Shown here one piece after another: positions 31,624 through 43,843 of a DNA stretch of 64,000 nt. The notes beneath the pieces were generated by a model. The model saw only the letters and a program-made list of their open reading frames with translations. It did not search any database and was not told the DNA's origin. This stretch comes from Ganoderma boninense (lineage: Eukaryota > Basidiomycota > Agaricomycetes > Polyporales > Polyporaceae). The first letter of the stretch is position 1, and each line of letters begins with the position of its first letter. The stretch lies in NCBI GenBank assembly GCA_002900995.3, contig CM035313.1:2914001-2978000 (forward strand), written 5' to 3'. The position numbers and the translations under genes are program-made.

Positions 31624-34310
31624 TCATACAGTTGAGTCAGTGTTCTTCTTGCTCTTCGTCGAACTCTTGAACTTCTTCATCTGCTCCTGCCTCTTCGCCT
31701 CGTTCTGCTCGTTTGCCACCTTCTCCTGTTCTTCAGTGTACGCGATCTCGTTCTGGGAACTGTCCATTTTGGCTATTGCATCGTTGAACATTTTGAGAAG
31801 TTCATCGTGGGTGAACAGTTGGCTTTCCGTCCAAGTTGGCTCATATTGACTGTCCAGTCACGTGACTCCAGCGAATCTACTTGCCGCGTCTCTAAGTCTG
31901 AGGTAGTGAACTTCTTGACACATTTGTTCAGGACGTTATTGACCAGGGCATTGGAGATCAAAACCTGCTCGCCCCAAAGAAGCCATTTGCCTACAGAAGG
32001 GCGAGCAGTGGGACCATATGTTCGAAGCAGCATGTGAAGGAAGGCCCCGCCCTCCCTGGATGTTAGAATGTGTTCAACCGCCTTTGCTCCCCAGTGTTCT
32101 TCAAAGAAGTCAAGGAGCTGTTGCCTCCTCCAACGAATGATTTCGAAGTCGAGTTGGTTGTCCTTGTCCCTGCTCTTGACATACAACATTCGATCCGAGC
32201 ATGCGAGTGAGCTTATTACGCATACACAAGAACCAGGAAGAAGGACTCCACGTCGTCTCCAGGAGTCGGTTGTATGTTCGAAGAGGGGTCAAGCACCTGG
32301 GTCAATTGGCGGCGCGACATGAACTGCAACGTCACCTGTGCAAAAGACAATGGATGTCAGAGGAGGACGAGTTCCGTTAGGCAAGGGAGATCGCAGGGGA
32401 CGCACAGTGCTCGGAAATCGTCTGGACTTGAAGGCGAGATTGTCCGTGACAATGCCAGTCGCAGCGGCAGAAGGAACCGGTTCTTGCACCGGGCCCCCGC
32501 ATCCGGGGAGTTCCTGCATGGCCACCTTCGTGCCGGGGTCCGTAACATCGGGTGGCGCATAGCCAGCGTCCCAATCGATCATGAATCCGGGAGCATGTTT
32601 GGCGTGCTCCTCGTCTATGGCGAGAAAGATGTTATTTGCGCTGATATCGCCATGCAACCACCCCCCACTGCACAGACGTTGATGCGCTGCGAAATTATAT
32701 GATCAGACTCATCAATATCAGGGCTGGGCCCAAGTAAGTGTACATACACTCCAAAACGTAGCGAAGCCCAGTCAGCAACTCCTTATCGCTCCTGTACTCC
32801 CAGATCGGTCTTCCTACTGCGGGAGTAGTAACAACGCGGTGACAAGTGGCTGCAAGGCGCATCACACTTCCCCACTTGTGCGCCGGGTGGCGAGGGGAGG
32901 GATGACGCAGGGGCCAAACCTGGGAGACACCTATACCCATCCGCAAGGACGAGCGTCGTTTGAATCTTCTGTCGAAGGTCTACGTCTCCTTCCTGCACGG
33001 CCTTGACAACAAAGGTCCGTCTTCTCCATGTCTTCAGAGGCGGTTTCAAGCCTTTCGGCCCAAGCTCCTCCGTGAAGGCACCGTCAACCTTCGGTTGAGA
33101 GTCTCTCAAGTCGATTCCCTGGATTCCGCTAGACAGGAAGCGAGAGCTCTATCATAATGGACGCGGACTGAATGGTCAGAGGTCCGTGCAGACCCACCTT
33201 TGGCGGGCGTCCATGAGCCTGAAGGTCGAGTTTTCGCAGATCACTGGCACAGAGCGTGCACAAAGCCATCTACTCGAAGGGTGTGATGTTGACAATGTAA
33301 CACGCGTAGGGCACGTTGTGTCGGCAAGGTGGCATGGGAGCGTAGGGACTTGAGTCGGAGCGTTTACGTACCTTGCGGCGGTGCGAAGCTCGAGGACTGC
33401 ACCAGCTTACTCGTTCGCAAGCTCCAACTTCTCAGTACCCGCATCGAAGCTCTCCGCAGGCCCATCGCTGAGCTTTCAGTGACAGTATTCGAAGCAAGCA
33501 AGGACTCGGGTCTTCCGCGCGTGAGGCAGACTTGGAGCTTGCAGTATATGCGGACCGGAGTTCCCGACGGCCCGTTTCTCCCGTCGAGCTTTCGAACGTC
33601 TCTCATCATGATCATACACCATGTCCTCCCAGTCAGACGAGGATCGAGGCTATGGCAGCGTTTTACAAGGGACGAACATGCTGGTGTGTGAGGCACTGAA
33701 ACAGAGCAAACATCCGTCCTTGTGGATATCGTTTGTCGAACTTCGAGTCAACTTACATGGCCCTCTCCGATCCGAATGCCGCCCTCAGGTACACTTCGTC
33801 ATCATACATGCTGGGACTGACATCGCTGTGATGCTAACTGGGGCTGCGCGGCACACTCACCTCGTCAGCCAAGTCAATGAAGGAACGTTGGACGTGTCGA
33901 AGGCTCACCGTTACGCTCCGAGCCATGGAGAGAACTACTTAGTTGGCTAACCGTCGCGGTGACGGCGAATTTGCTGCACGGGCTCAAGCTTGCTTTTGTG
34001 TCGTCTCCCGTTTCTCCAATCTGGCTATCGTGTTTTTGAACGCCTGGATGACTTCATGGGGACCGGCAGCAACGACACCGTCGACCGTCGTTGGACGGTC
34101 CCCGACTTCCTTGGTAGCAGCTGGCAGTGAGAAGTTAGTAAGATCTCTGCAGTATCTAGTCCCGTATTGAGAATCAAAATGCTCTGGGAGACCCCACCAT
34201 CCGGGGTCGTCCATGATGTCACAGTAGTCGAGGACCGCCCGTTCACGGAGCTTTGCTTGAAGGACGTGGACACGTTTTGTTGGCGAGGCAGCTACAGATG
34301 GGCGTTCCAT
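31624..34310 (-). CDS. FunK1-type fungal protein kinase
   Basis: Fungus-specific kinase family, multicopy in mushrooms; targets unknown. The kinase half is clear: HRVVTTPAVGRPIWEYRSDK (about 32860), LTGLRYVLE, GGWLHGDISANNIFL (about 32660), GFMIDWDAGYAPP, then VTLQFMSRRQL (about 32330), and GDDVESFFLVLVYA (about 32240), which is the hallmark order of FunK1. The C-terminal part has FFEEHWGAKAVEHIL, then QYEPTWTESQLFTHDELLKM, and ends in a Lys/Glu-rich coil (KRQEQMKKFKSSTKSKKN) at 31624. The catalytic loop is H-G-D, not H-R-D, but the catalytic Asp is kept. The 5' half (33000-34310) is split into small exons that I could not assemble. The proposed start MERPSVAASPTK at 34310 is tentative. Some frame changes may be errors. 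Confidence 0.75.
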
Positions 34311-34557
34311 CTCGTGTGTGGCGCTCGTACCGTCGCGCGCCTGGCAGTGGAAAGGCGACGGCCACCACGCCATCAACAGCTGCAGAGTTAGCCAATGCCA
34401 TATCATTATGCGCATAGACCGGACGACAACGTTACAATTACAATCGGTAGGTGCGTAAACCACCAGACAAAACGCACCAACACATCATACGTCACAGGCT
34501 CGACGGAGCAAGAACACACACACCTCTCGAGCACCAGAGCACCAAAGCGCCAAACTG

Positions 34558-35770
34558 CTAGTTCTGCACCCTCAGCAGCTCATCACCCCAGACGGGCGCG
34601 TACTCCTCGAGGGGCCCGCCCGTGAACCGCTCGACGAGCGGCCGCCAGCACTCCTCCGCAAGCTGCATATGCTCGCCCTCGCACGTCTCGAGGAGCACGC
34701 GGCCCGCCTCGTCGAGGCGCCTCAGCCCGATCCAGTCCTGCGCGTACAGCGGCTGGAGGCGCATGGGCACCATGACCTTCTCGTCGCTGCCGCCCCCACC
34801 ATGGCTGCCGTTGGGGGCCGAGTACGAGCCGAACCACGCGGACTCCTTGGGGACGACGGTCTTGTCGGCGGAGAAGAGGACGAGGACGAGGGTGTTGAGC
34901 GTGGCGAGGTGCGCGGCGTACGTGCCGTTCGCGCGCGCGGGACCTCGTTGTTGATCGAGGCGAGGAAGGACGAGGTGTTCAGGTAGGCGTCGAGCTGGTC
35001 CGGGTCGCGGAAGTACTGCGCCTGGATGGGGAGCGAGGTCATTGCATGGGAATTGGGATAGGGGTGATGGAGACTCGGTGAGTTGGGATGGGGCCTCGAG
35101 AGATGAGGTGAGAGAAGGGGACTGACCTGGACGAGGTTGTGCTGGGCCCACTGGGTGTACACCCGCCACGGGCGCGCGTCGGGCGAGGTTGCAGATGATG
35201 TCCCAGCGGCTGCACATTGGGAGGTCGGAGATTCCCATGTGCTGGGAGCCGAAGGTGATGAGGTTGTGGATTGGGGGCGAGTTGTACCTCTCGACGTACG
35301 CCCGAAGGAACTGCCCGCCTGTGCGTGGAATTATTGGTGGACGTAGGCAGGGGATTCCAGGACTGGCAAACGTACCTTGGGAGAACCCAATCGCATCAAA
35401 GCCACTTTGAAGCTCAGGAACTGCTCCAATTTGCTCGTTCACAAGCTCCAGCTGCTCGTTCACGTCTCCGAACTGCATGTATGCGTGTCAACAGCACTTG
35501 TGAAGGGGAAAATGACTGTGGTACTGACGAAGCCCGCCTTTTGGTCCTTGTCCAAGTCCCCATCTAGCCGAACCGAGTGAATGAAGATGCCGGGATGCAC
35601 CTCCTTGATGAGTTCCATGAACTGGAGCATTGCCGGAGAGGCGTACGAGTCTCCGAGGCCGTGCCAGATGACCAGGGGTCGCGGGGAGGGTCTGCTAGTC
35701 GCAGAGGAGTTGACAGGACATAGCTAACGAGAGCCAGCAGAGAAATTGTGAGCGAAAGCAGACGAGCCAT
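34558..35770 (-). CDS. PPT1: Palmitoyl-protein thioesterase (PPT1-like)
   Basis: Lysosomal/vacuolar or secreted hydrolase that removes fatty acyl groups from cysteines of proteins. The N-terminus MARLLSLTISLLALVSYVLS is a signal peptide. The mature part has PLVIWHGLGDSYASP, HSVRLDGD, GDVNEQLELVNEQIG, the nucleophile motif AIGFSQGGQFLR (split by an intron), HNLITFGSQHMGISD, LVLFSADKTVVPKESAWFG (catalytic Asp) and CEGEHMQLAEECW (catalytic His). It ends WGDELLRVQN. Two single-base breaks interrupt the frame: between signal peptide and mature protein (about 35700-35720), and in the GC repeat at 34930-34940 just before NGTYAAHLATL. Catalytic triad and length fit the family, so it is probably functional with sequence errors. 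The start at 35770 is preferred to a Met two codons upstream (35776). Confidence 0.9.
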
Positions 35771-36713
35771 GGTCAAAGCCGATGATTAAAGCCAGAGTGA
35801 GTGGTTCCTGGGTAGTCTTCACAGCGGAACGAGCGAAAGCGCGGCTCCGAGGCAAACTCCGAGGATGCCAGCATTGCATGCTCCGACCCATGCGCGTCAT
35901 CATTCGTCCACCCCCGGCCCGCGAGACTCCGCCCTGATCAAGCGCCATGCGTCACGGTGGCTGTTGCAAGTTGGCCACACCGTTCACTGCCAGCCTCGAG
36001 CAATTGCAATATGGACTCAAGATTCAGGAACAACTCAGCTGGTACGCCCTTTCGAGACCCATCAGAGCCTCTGCTTTCCCATGAATATCCATCAGTATGT
36101 TCAAGCGAGCGCCATGCAATCGGGCGGGTCCGATGCCGCCTTCTCAAGGTCAAATTTCCAACTACATAGCAACATCGCCGTTCGTACTCCGAGATGCTGC
36201 GCTATGCCCCACCAAAGCCTCACCCACAACCAAATGCGTAAGTTGCCAAGCTCTTTAACCCCAACTGTGTTTATTGAATGTGAAATGACAAGCAGTCACC
36301 GAAACTTGAACCTGCCACTGGCAGTAACCACCTTCCTTCTCAGCACCATTCTCATACGAAGAATGGCTCATTGTCTGTGTATCTTCGAGGCCTAGCCTAC
36401 CAGGCACAGAGACACAAGGAAAAGAGGACAAGCAGCTCTTCGATTCCACGGTCTCGTCGGGCGTAAGAAGTCCATGTTCCATCCTCCCGGTTTCCCCCGA
36501 TCACCTCCCCTTCGCTAGGTTAGTGGACATGCTGCCTCCCAACCCCTCTGTCATTTCACCACGCATACATTCAATCCCACCACAAATTTCTCAGACGGGA
36601 AAAACAGGCTGATGTACCATCGGTCAGCAGTCAACCCGAGCTCTCAGACCAGCCGCTCGTCCCTCTGTTTAAAAGGGTGCGTCTCAACCCGGTATCGTCC
36701 TGTCTACAGCACA
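35771..36713. other. Divergent intergenic region, PPT1 / P450
   Basis: No gene was recognised. It should hold the promoters of the thioesterase (minus) and the P450 (plus). A TTTAAAAG stretch near 36668, about 45 bp before the P450 start, is a weak TATA-like candidate. Confidence 0.4.
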
Positions 36714-39230
36714 ATGATTCCCACCACCCATTTCACAGGATTGACTCTCTACATAACTGGAGCTTTTGTGGCTTTGGGTCTCCTGCTCTTCGTCATACGA
36801 CGGATCTTTGAGCGTAGGAGTATCAAGCACATCCCCGGTCCCCCTTCGCCATCTCTTCTCCTTGGTATGTCTCTGGCCGCCAACTTGCTTGTAGCTGACG
36901 CTGATCGCCGCCTCGTTAGGTCACGAATATGCCTACGCCTGTCAAGAGGAGGCGTGCTCCTTGGAGCTCCAGTGGATGCGCGAGTACGGCAATACATGGC
37001 GGACACGCGGGGCTCTCGGGGTACGCTCTAGTCCCTCCTATTCCTTTCCTCCCCGTCTGAAGAGTCATCGTCTCGTGTAGCACGATGTTCTCATGACTGT
37101 AGACCCCAAGGTAGGCTGTCCGGGTCGATCATTACCACCGAGGGCGACAATCCTTAACTATCTCTATAGGTTATCCAGCACATCATGCAGAAGTCCAGCT
37201 ACAACTACACCAAGAAGACAGCCTTGACCCACTCCGCGTGGCTCTTAGGCGGTCCCGGCATCGTCGCCGTCGTGGGTGGGTAGTGTCTCTATCCTACTGC
37301 CGCTAGACTTGCTGATGTCCAGGGCGTTAGGCAAGGACCACCAACGTCATCGCAAGATCATGAACCCTGCGTTCAGTGCAGCTCACTTGCGCACCTTCTT
37401 GCCGCTCTTCCAGCGGATCGCGGGCAAGGTATAATCATCTGCTGCGCCTTGTTCTCAGCTCCTTATGACTCTCGGTTTACCGTGTCCATTTTGCCCAGTT
37501 GTCGACAAGTGGAAGGGAGAGCTGATGGCTACCGGAGAGTTAAATACTCTGCTGAACCGATGGCTATCCCGGGCGACGTTAGACATCATCGGAGAAGGTC
37601 GGTCATGCTCACGGTCACGTCGGTCTTCACGATCGCCACTCACAACAACCTACAGCGGCGTTCGACTACGACTACAACGCCCTTGACGGCGGTGAGCGCA
37701 GCGCGATATCGAAGGGGTACGAAGACATCTTGTGAGCGGCCCCTTCTGGCGTTGAATAAGGCGGCCCTGACGAAGCCTACAGCCAGGACGTAGAATATCT
37801 TCCTGGCAAGGCCACCGTGCTGTTCCGCGCGTCGTGGGACTACATTCCCATGCCCCTCCTCAAGCTGATCAGGTTCATCCCGGTGAACCCATGGACCCGC
37901 ATCCGCAACCTCAACAACCTCTTCAGGGAGTACGGCCGGCAAATCATCCGCGAGCAAGGGCCCAACCCCGAGCCGGAGAAGCAGGGCGCCAGCAAAGACA
38001 TCATGAGCATCTTGAGTGAGCCTCCAGCACCGACTCTCACATCTCCATGGCTGACTAACTAAATTGAACACGACGTGTCTGCATTTGCACAGTCAAGGCG
38101 AACGCGTCAGAGGACCCGAAGACCCGCCTGGACGACGAGGAGCTCGTCGCGGAGATGTTCACGCTCACGCTCGCCGGCACGAGACGACGTCGAGCACGCT
38201 CACCTTCCTCTTCTGGGAGCTCTCCAAGCACCCAGAGTACCAGGCGCGCATGCGCGACGAGATCCGCGGCGTCCGGGCGCGCGTCACCGCGCGCGGCGGG
38301 AGCGAGTTCACGATCGAGGACCTCGAGTCCCTCACGCTCACGATGAACGCTATCAAGGTGCGTCCGAGGACCATGACGAGTCGGACGGTTCTGACGGTAT
38401 CCGACGTTCGAAGGAAACACTGAGATTCCACCCTATCGTCGTCGCGCTCCAGCGCGTGGCAGAGAAGGACGACGTATTGCCCCTCACCTACCCGATCACG
38501 GCCACGTCTGGGGAGGTCGTCACTGAGATCCCGATACGCGCCGGCCAGCTGGTCCACATGTCGTTCGCCGGCTACCATCGGTAGGCTCCCTTCCCTCCCA
38601 GCGTTGAGCTCTTTCAGTTGATTGAGTCGTTGACGTCGATTGCGTCCCATTCCTAATGAATATCCATGGAAGCCTTCCCGAGGTCTGGGGCGAAGACGCG
38701 CACGTATGGAAGCCGGATCGGTTCTCGCGCATCGAGATGGGTGCGGGGAAGCACACGACTAGCGTCGGAGTCTTCGCAAACTTGTGCGTGCCGTTCTCGT
38801 TTTTACCCCAGCTTATCGACATTGACGATCCTCGTCAGGATGACATTCTGTAAGCATCCTCGACCGCTATACGCACCCCACTAGGTTCGAGCTCATTGAT
38901 CCTTGCGTGATAACTCTGGATTCCTACAGCGGCCGGCGTCCGCGCATGCATCGGGTGGAGGTTTTCGTACGTCCCCGCACTCCGCTTTCACGTTCACGTT
39001 CACGTTCGCCACTGACCCCCCCTCCCCTTTTTTTGTTTTGACTTATCAGGGTGATGGAAATGCAGGCCTTCATCGCAGAGCTGGTGGAGAACTTTCAGTT
39101 CGACCCGCCCGCGGAGGACGTCGAGATCCAGCGTGCGCTCGCTGGGTTCCTCTTCGGCATGTTCCCCGTGATCAAGGGGCACGCTGAGCGCGGGGGCGCG
39201 ATGCCCCTTCGCATCTCGCTCGCGCAGTGA
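36714..39230 (+). CDS. Cytochrome P450, tandem copy 2
   Basis: Complete P450 with an N-terminal membrane anchor (LYITGAFVALGLLLFVIRRI) and the hinge HIPGPPSPSLLLG. Then come MREYGNTWRTRGALG, the C-helix DHQRHRKIMNPAFSAAHLR, the I-helix AG-HETTSSTLTFLF, the K-helix ETLRFHPIVV (EXXR), PEVWGEDAHVWKPDRFSR and the heme loop TFSAGVRACIGWRFS. The end is MPLRISLAQ. More than a dozen exons, including the 11-nt microexon 38839-38849. The start at 36714 is the Met before IPTTHF; an in-frame upstream Met lacks anchor character. In the I-helix one G is missing at 38176-38177 (sister copy GCCGGGCAC, here GCCGGCAC), which breaks the frame at AGHETT. Either a sequence error or a recently killed gene. Substrate unknown. 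Confidence 0.9.
38839..38849 (+). other. 11-nt P450 microexon (copy 2)
   Basis: The sequence gatgacattct lies between a tcag acceptor and a gtaagc donor. Joined to TT upstream and CG downstream it encodes L-M-T-F-S, placing the heme-signature Phe. Confidence 0.85.
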
Positions 39231-41352
39231 GCACTGAGCACTGAGCGCCCTGCACGGTTGGTGGCGAGCCTGGGCTCTGGTGCGTCATCGATGGAGGGCA
39301 CCTTCGGGGTGGCCGCTTAGAGCCAGTCCTGTCAGGCAGGGCTGATCATAGTACAGTCGCAGGATCGGGCACAGCGCCACTAGGCGTACTGTTAACCTTT
39401 AGGCTTTTCTTCTGATCCCCCCTCTCTCAACGTCGCTGTTTCAGCCGCACAGACAATCGCTTACCGTCGAGGGGTCGAGGTCGCCGTTGGCGAACAAATT
39501 AGCGGTTCGTCCGAGATGGGTCCGAGCCCGACGGACGCCGCGTGCATGGGGGCAGCCCTCCGACGTGCTTGGGACTCTTCGTAGAACTTCGTCTCGTCGG
39601 CACAGTCGCGTCGAAGATCTCCGGTCCGGGCCTGCGTATGACGGCCACTAGCTGGGCTCAGTCGAGGCTGCAGCGTGAGGACTCTGCCGTACGGCGGCAA
39701 CTTCTTGTACGTTCTCCTCGAGCAGAAAGACGGCGTTCCTACCCCAGAGGCCGACTGAGCACTTTTTGGGTCACGAGGTTGAAGACAGTGAGTGGACTGG
39801 GCTCTCTCGAAGCCCGCGAATTTGGACCTGAGCCTGAGCCTTCATTTCATACTTACTTCGCCCTGCGACTCTGTGCGGAGGCAAATAACGCTCCGATATA
39901 ATGTCGGGAAAGTGTCGGGGAGGGCGGTCGAGAAGCTGCGGGTGCTTTAGAACGCGGGGGCGTATCCCCCTTTTTTTGTTTCCAGCAAAGTCAGAGTGAC
40001 GTGACGCAACGGGTCGAACGAGGAGATATCGCCAGGATGCAATACATTGCATCTGCATACTGTATTACTTATCTGCATTACATACGCTTCGGGGCCCCGA
40101 GTGCCACTCCTCTAAATCCGCGGGTTTCTGGGATTCAAACATCTGATGGGTTTTCTCATATGCAGGGCACAGCAACGTGACCTGGCCAGAATGACGTTGA
40201 AGATGCTCGGATATAAGCTTCAAGGTCCGCGGCGTGCAGGACCTGTCTGTGGAAGCCGGGTTGATGATAAGCTCAAGAAGCATGATGAAAACCCCGGTGG
40301 AGGCACAGCGGGCGGGGTGAGAGCTGGAGGGCGTCGTGAATAATAGAGGCTGCGGGATTCGTACGGGATTGGAAACGCCGTAGAACACGGTGGGTCATCG
40401 GCTAGTGCGGTGATCATCGTCCACGTTGAAGAAGGAGCCTCTGAAGTTGGAACATGTTCCTTCAGTCTCAGATACCGAGTCCAGCCGCAGCGCCCGTGAC
40501 GTAAGCCGCCGCCGCCTGCACTGGCAGTGCCACCCAGGCGCTTTCGGAGGTGGTTCAACTCCTCGGTGGACCATTCAGCGACCAGAGCAATTTGGTGCGT
40601 AATTCTTGTGTTTTGGTCTGGATTGGAGTATACTTAAACCTGTCCCGAATATTGTTTACGTAGGAGTAGGAGTAGAATGACTTCTCAAATCTCGTCAGTC
40701 CACGAACACGGTACTATCACATGCCAGCATGCAGCGTGCCTCACACGGTGGGTGGCATAAGCTGCAATGTTCTCTCGTACGTACTTAGCCAACAAATCAA
40801 TTCGTGAACATCAATTTGCCGTCAGTCATGGTACGACAAGGTCAAGTCGTGGCCTCCTGTCGGCCTGGACCCCGCTCAACCTTCGACAGTTCTGTGCCGG
40901 GCGCCCTTCTTCGAATTCCATCACCGTCAAAGTCGCATTCGCACCACGGTAGAATCCACAGTAGAACGTCTACTATGCCGGCTGCGGACGCCCCACTTCA
41001 AACCCAGCATCATGGAATACTCCCTTCCACGCAATCCCGCCTCCCGGTTGTTTGAAACCAACGTAAGTCACCATTACGACCAGTTCTCCCGAGATCAAAA
41101 CACTCGTCAGACTCAGAGTCCTCCCCCAGCCGTTCTATCTATACCGCGCCTCGGTCGACAATAACCGCAACGTTCGCAGGTCACGCAAACTTGAACATGT
41201 GCCGATGACGATTGCTCCTATCGTGAAGATGGAATGTTCCGGTACTTCGTTCCCGAACGTTCCCATACGAGTGGCCCCTGCTCCCGCCATTTATAAAGGA
41301 GGATGCTGTTGGAACTCGGACCGTTCCGACGTCCCTGCATCGCCTAATCGAC
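39231..41352. other. Intergenic between tandem P450 genes
   Basis: About 2.1 kb without a recognisable gene. It ends with the promoter of P450 copy 3. Confidence 0.45.
41292..41297 (+). promoter_or_regulatory. TATA box of P450 copy 3
   Basis: TATAAA, 61 bp upstream of the start codon at 41353, in the context ccatttataaagga. Confidence 0.6.
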
Positions 41353-43843
41353 ATGCCGGCACCCTACCTATCTGCCGCTCTTGTCGCCGTTGCCCTCCTG
41401 GTTCTCGTCGTTCGACGGATCTTTGACGGTAAGAGCATCAAGCACATCCGTGGCCCTCCTTCTCCTTCCTTTCTTTTCGGTACGTCTCGTCATGCTGAGT
41501 GCTCTGTGCTTGGCCCTGTCCTTCATTTTGACGATGGCTTCCTTCACCAGGGCACGACTTTGAATATGCCTCGCAGGATGAGGCATGTTCCTTGGAGTTC
41601 AAGTGGATGAGCCAGTATGGTGCTTCATGGCGAACGCGTGGTGCCTTTGGGGTACACCCTTATCCCCCTTTTCCCTTGTATTTACCTCTGATGGGTTCTC
41701 GCGTCCACCAGAAAGATTACCTCATGACCGTAGACCCTAAGGTGACTTGCCCATCTTGCGCTTGCGGTTGGATAGGACAACACTGACTCATCCTGTAGGC
41801 TATGCAGCACATCATGCAAAAGTCCGGGTACAATTACACTAAGAAGACGACATTCGTCCACTCCGCATGGCTGTTAGCAGGCCCGGGTATCGTCAACGTC
41901 CTTGGTGAGTAACATTCGCACCTCGTTGCCACTGCTCTCGCTGACGCCCTGTCTGCCGTCAGGTAGCGACCACCGACGGCACCGGAAAATTATGAACCCT
42001 GCATTCAGTGCTGTTCACTTGCGCAGCTTCCTCCCCCTGTTTCAGCGCATCGCGTCAAAGGCATGACCGTTTTATGACTGCAGTCCTCGACAACTAACGG
42101 CTTGGCACACCTAGCTGTCTGACAAGTGGAAGGGGGAACTGATGATCGCGGGAGAGCTGGACACACTACTGAATAGGTGGCTCTCTAGGGCTACATTGGA
42201 CGTGATTGGCGAAGGTGAGCCATACTGGCGATCACAAGGATATAAATATCATTCATACGGAACCTCAGCTGCATTCAACTACGATTACGACGCCCTCGAC
42301 GGTGGAGGACGTAGCCCGATTTTGAAAGGCTATGAAGACATCTTGTGAGGGCCTCATTCTTTCCCCAGACGGACCGCCCGACTCTGAACCCTTCGACAGC
42401 AGGGACCTGGACTACCACCCGAACAAGGCCGCTGTGCTCTTCCGCGCGACGTGGGACTATATTCCCGTCTCTATCCTCAAGTTGATTAAATACTTGCCAG
42501 TCGATCCGTGGCCCCGTGTCCGTAACCTCAACAACCTCTTCCGGGAGTGCGGCAGGCAAATTCTTCGCGAGCAGGGATCTGAGGTCGACTCGGAGAAGAA
42601 GGCTGCTAGCAAGGACATCCTGAGTATCTTGAGTGAGCGGGCTGTTGATTTCAAAACGTCGTAGTGGCTAAGGGCTCATCACGCGGACGATTTGCTCCGC
42701 ACCACTATACAGTCAAGGCGAACGCATCGGAGGACCCGAAGACCCGCTTGGACGACGACGAGATCATCGCGGAGATGTTCACGCTCACGCTCGCCGGGCA
42801 CGAGACAACGTCGAGCACGCTCACCTTCCTCTTCTACGAGCTCTCCAAGAACCAGACATACCAGGCGCGCATGCGCGAGGAGATCCGCGCCCTCCGCGCC
42901 CGGGTCACGGCGCGCGGCGGGAGCGACTTCACGATCGAAGACCTCGACTCGCTAACCCTCACGATGAACGCGATCAAGGCAAGTAGCTCTCGTTACCTCG
43001 CTTGACACACCCACACCCTACTGCCATCGGAATCGGTGTCGGTGTCTGACGACGACTGAACGACCCCTACTAGGAAACCCTGAGATTGCACCCCATCATC
43101 GTCGGGCTGCCGCGCGTGGCGGAGAAAGACGACGTCATCCCGCTGTCCCACCCCATCACGTCCACCTCCGGGGAGATCATCACCGAGATCCCCATCCGCA
43201 GCGGGGCAGGTGGTCCATGTGTCGTTTGCCGGCTACCAACGGTAAGGAGCCTTCGCGCCTTCCATATGCACTGTGCAGATCTTTGCTGAACGTTGAGTGC
43301 GCATATACACCACGTCAGGCTTCCTGAGGTCTGGGGCGAGGACGTACATACCTGGAACCCGGACCGGTTCCTCAACATCGAGCCCGGAAAGCAGACGAAC
43401 GTCGGCATGTTTGCGAACTTGTAAGCATCACAGTTCTGGATCAGCGTAAGTTGGGATGCTGACCGTTTGTTGGTAGGATGTCATTTGGTCAGAAGAACAT
43501 CCCATTAACCTTTTCGTCATCTATCCCAAGACCCCGCTAACTTGCGCTTTGCAGCCGCTGGCGTCCGCGCGTGCATCGGATGGCGTTTCTCGTACGTACT
43601 TGGCCTCTATCTCTCTATCCCTCATGCTTCAGCGGTGACTGACCGGTGCGGGCCGTTACAAGCCTCATCGAGATGCAAGCTTTCATCGCGGAGCTCGTGG
43701 AAAACTTCCAGTTCGACCCCCCAGCGGAGAAGGTGGAGATCCAGCGTGCGCTCGCTGGCGTTATCTTCACCATGTTTCCCGTGGTCAAGGGAAAGGCCGA
43801 CAAGGGCAGCGCAATGCCCCTCAAGATTTCGCTTGCGCAGTGA
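41353..43843 (+). CDS. Cytochrome P450, tandem copy 3
   Basis: Paralogue of the 36714 gene with the same exon layout. Anchor LSAALVAVALLVLVVRRIF, hinge HIRGPPSPSFLFG, MSQYGASWRTRGAFG, DHRRHRKIMNPAFSAVHLR, I-helix LTLAGHETTSSTLTFLFYEL (intact here), K-helix ETLRLHPIIVGLP, PEVWGEDVHTWNPDRFLN, heme loop SFAAGVRACIGWRFS and end MPLKISLAQ. The intron after NAIK (42979-43073) has a GC donor, as in copy 1. Exon 43477-43487 is the 11-nt microexon. One extra G in the run GGGG at 43203-43206 breaks the frame between IPIRSG and QVVHVSFAGYQR. The gene lies 2.1 kb downstream of copy 2, same strand, consistent with tandem duplication. Membrane-bound monooxygenase of unknown substrate. Confidence 0.9.
43477..43487 (+). 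other. 11-nt P450 microexon (copy 3)
   Basis: The sequence gatgtcatttg lies between a gtag acceptor and a gtcaga donor. Spliced, it encodes L-M-S-F-A of the heme loop. Confidence 0.85.
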
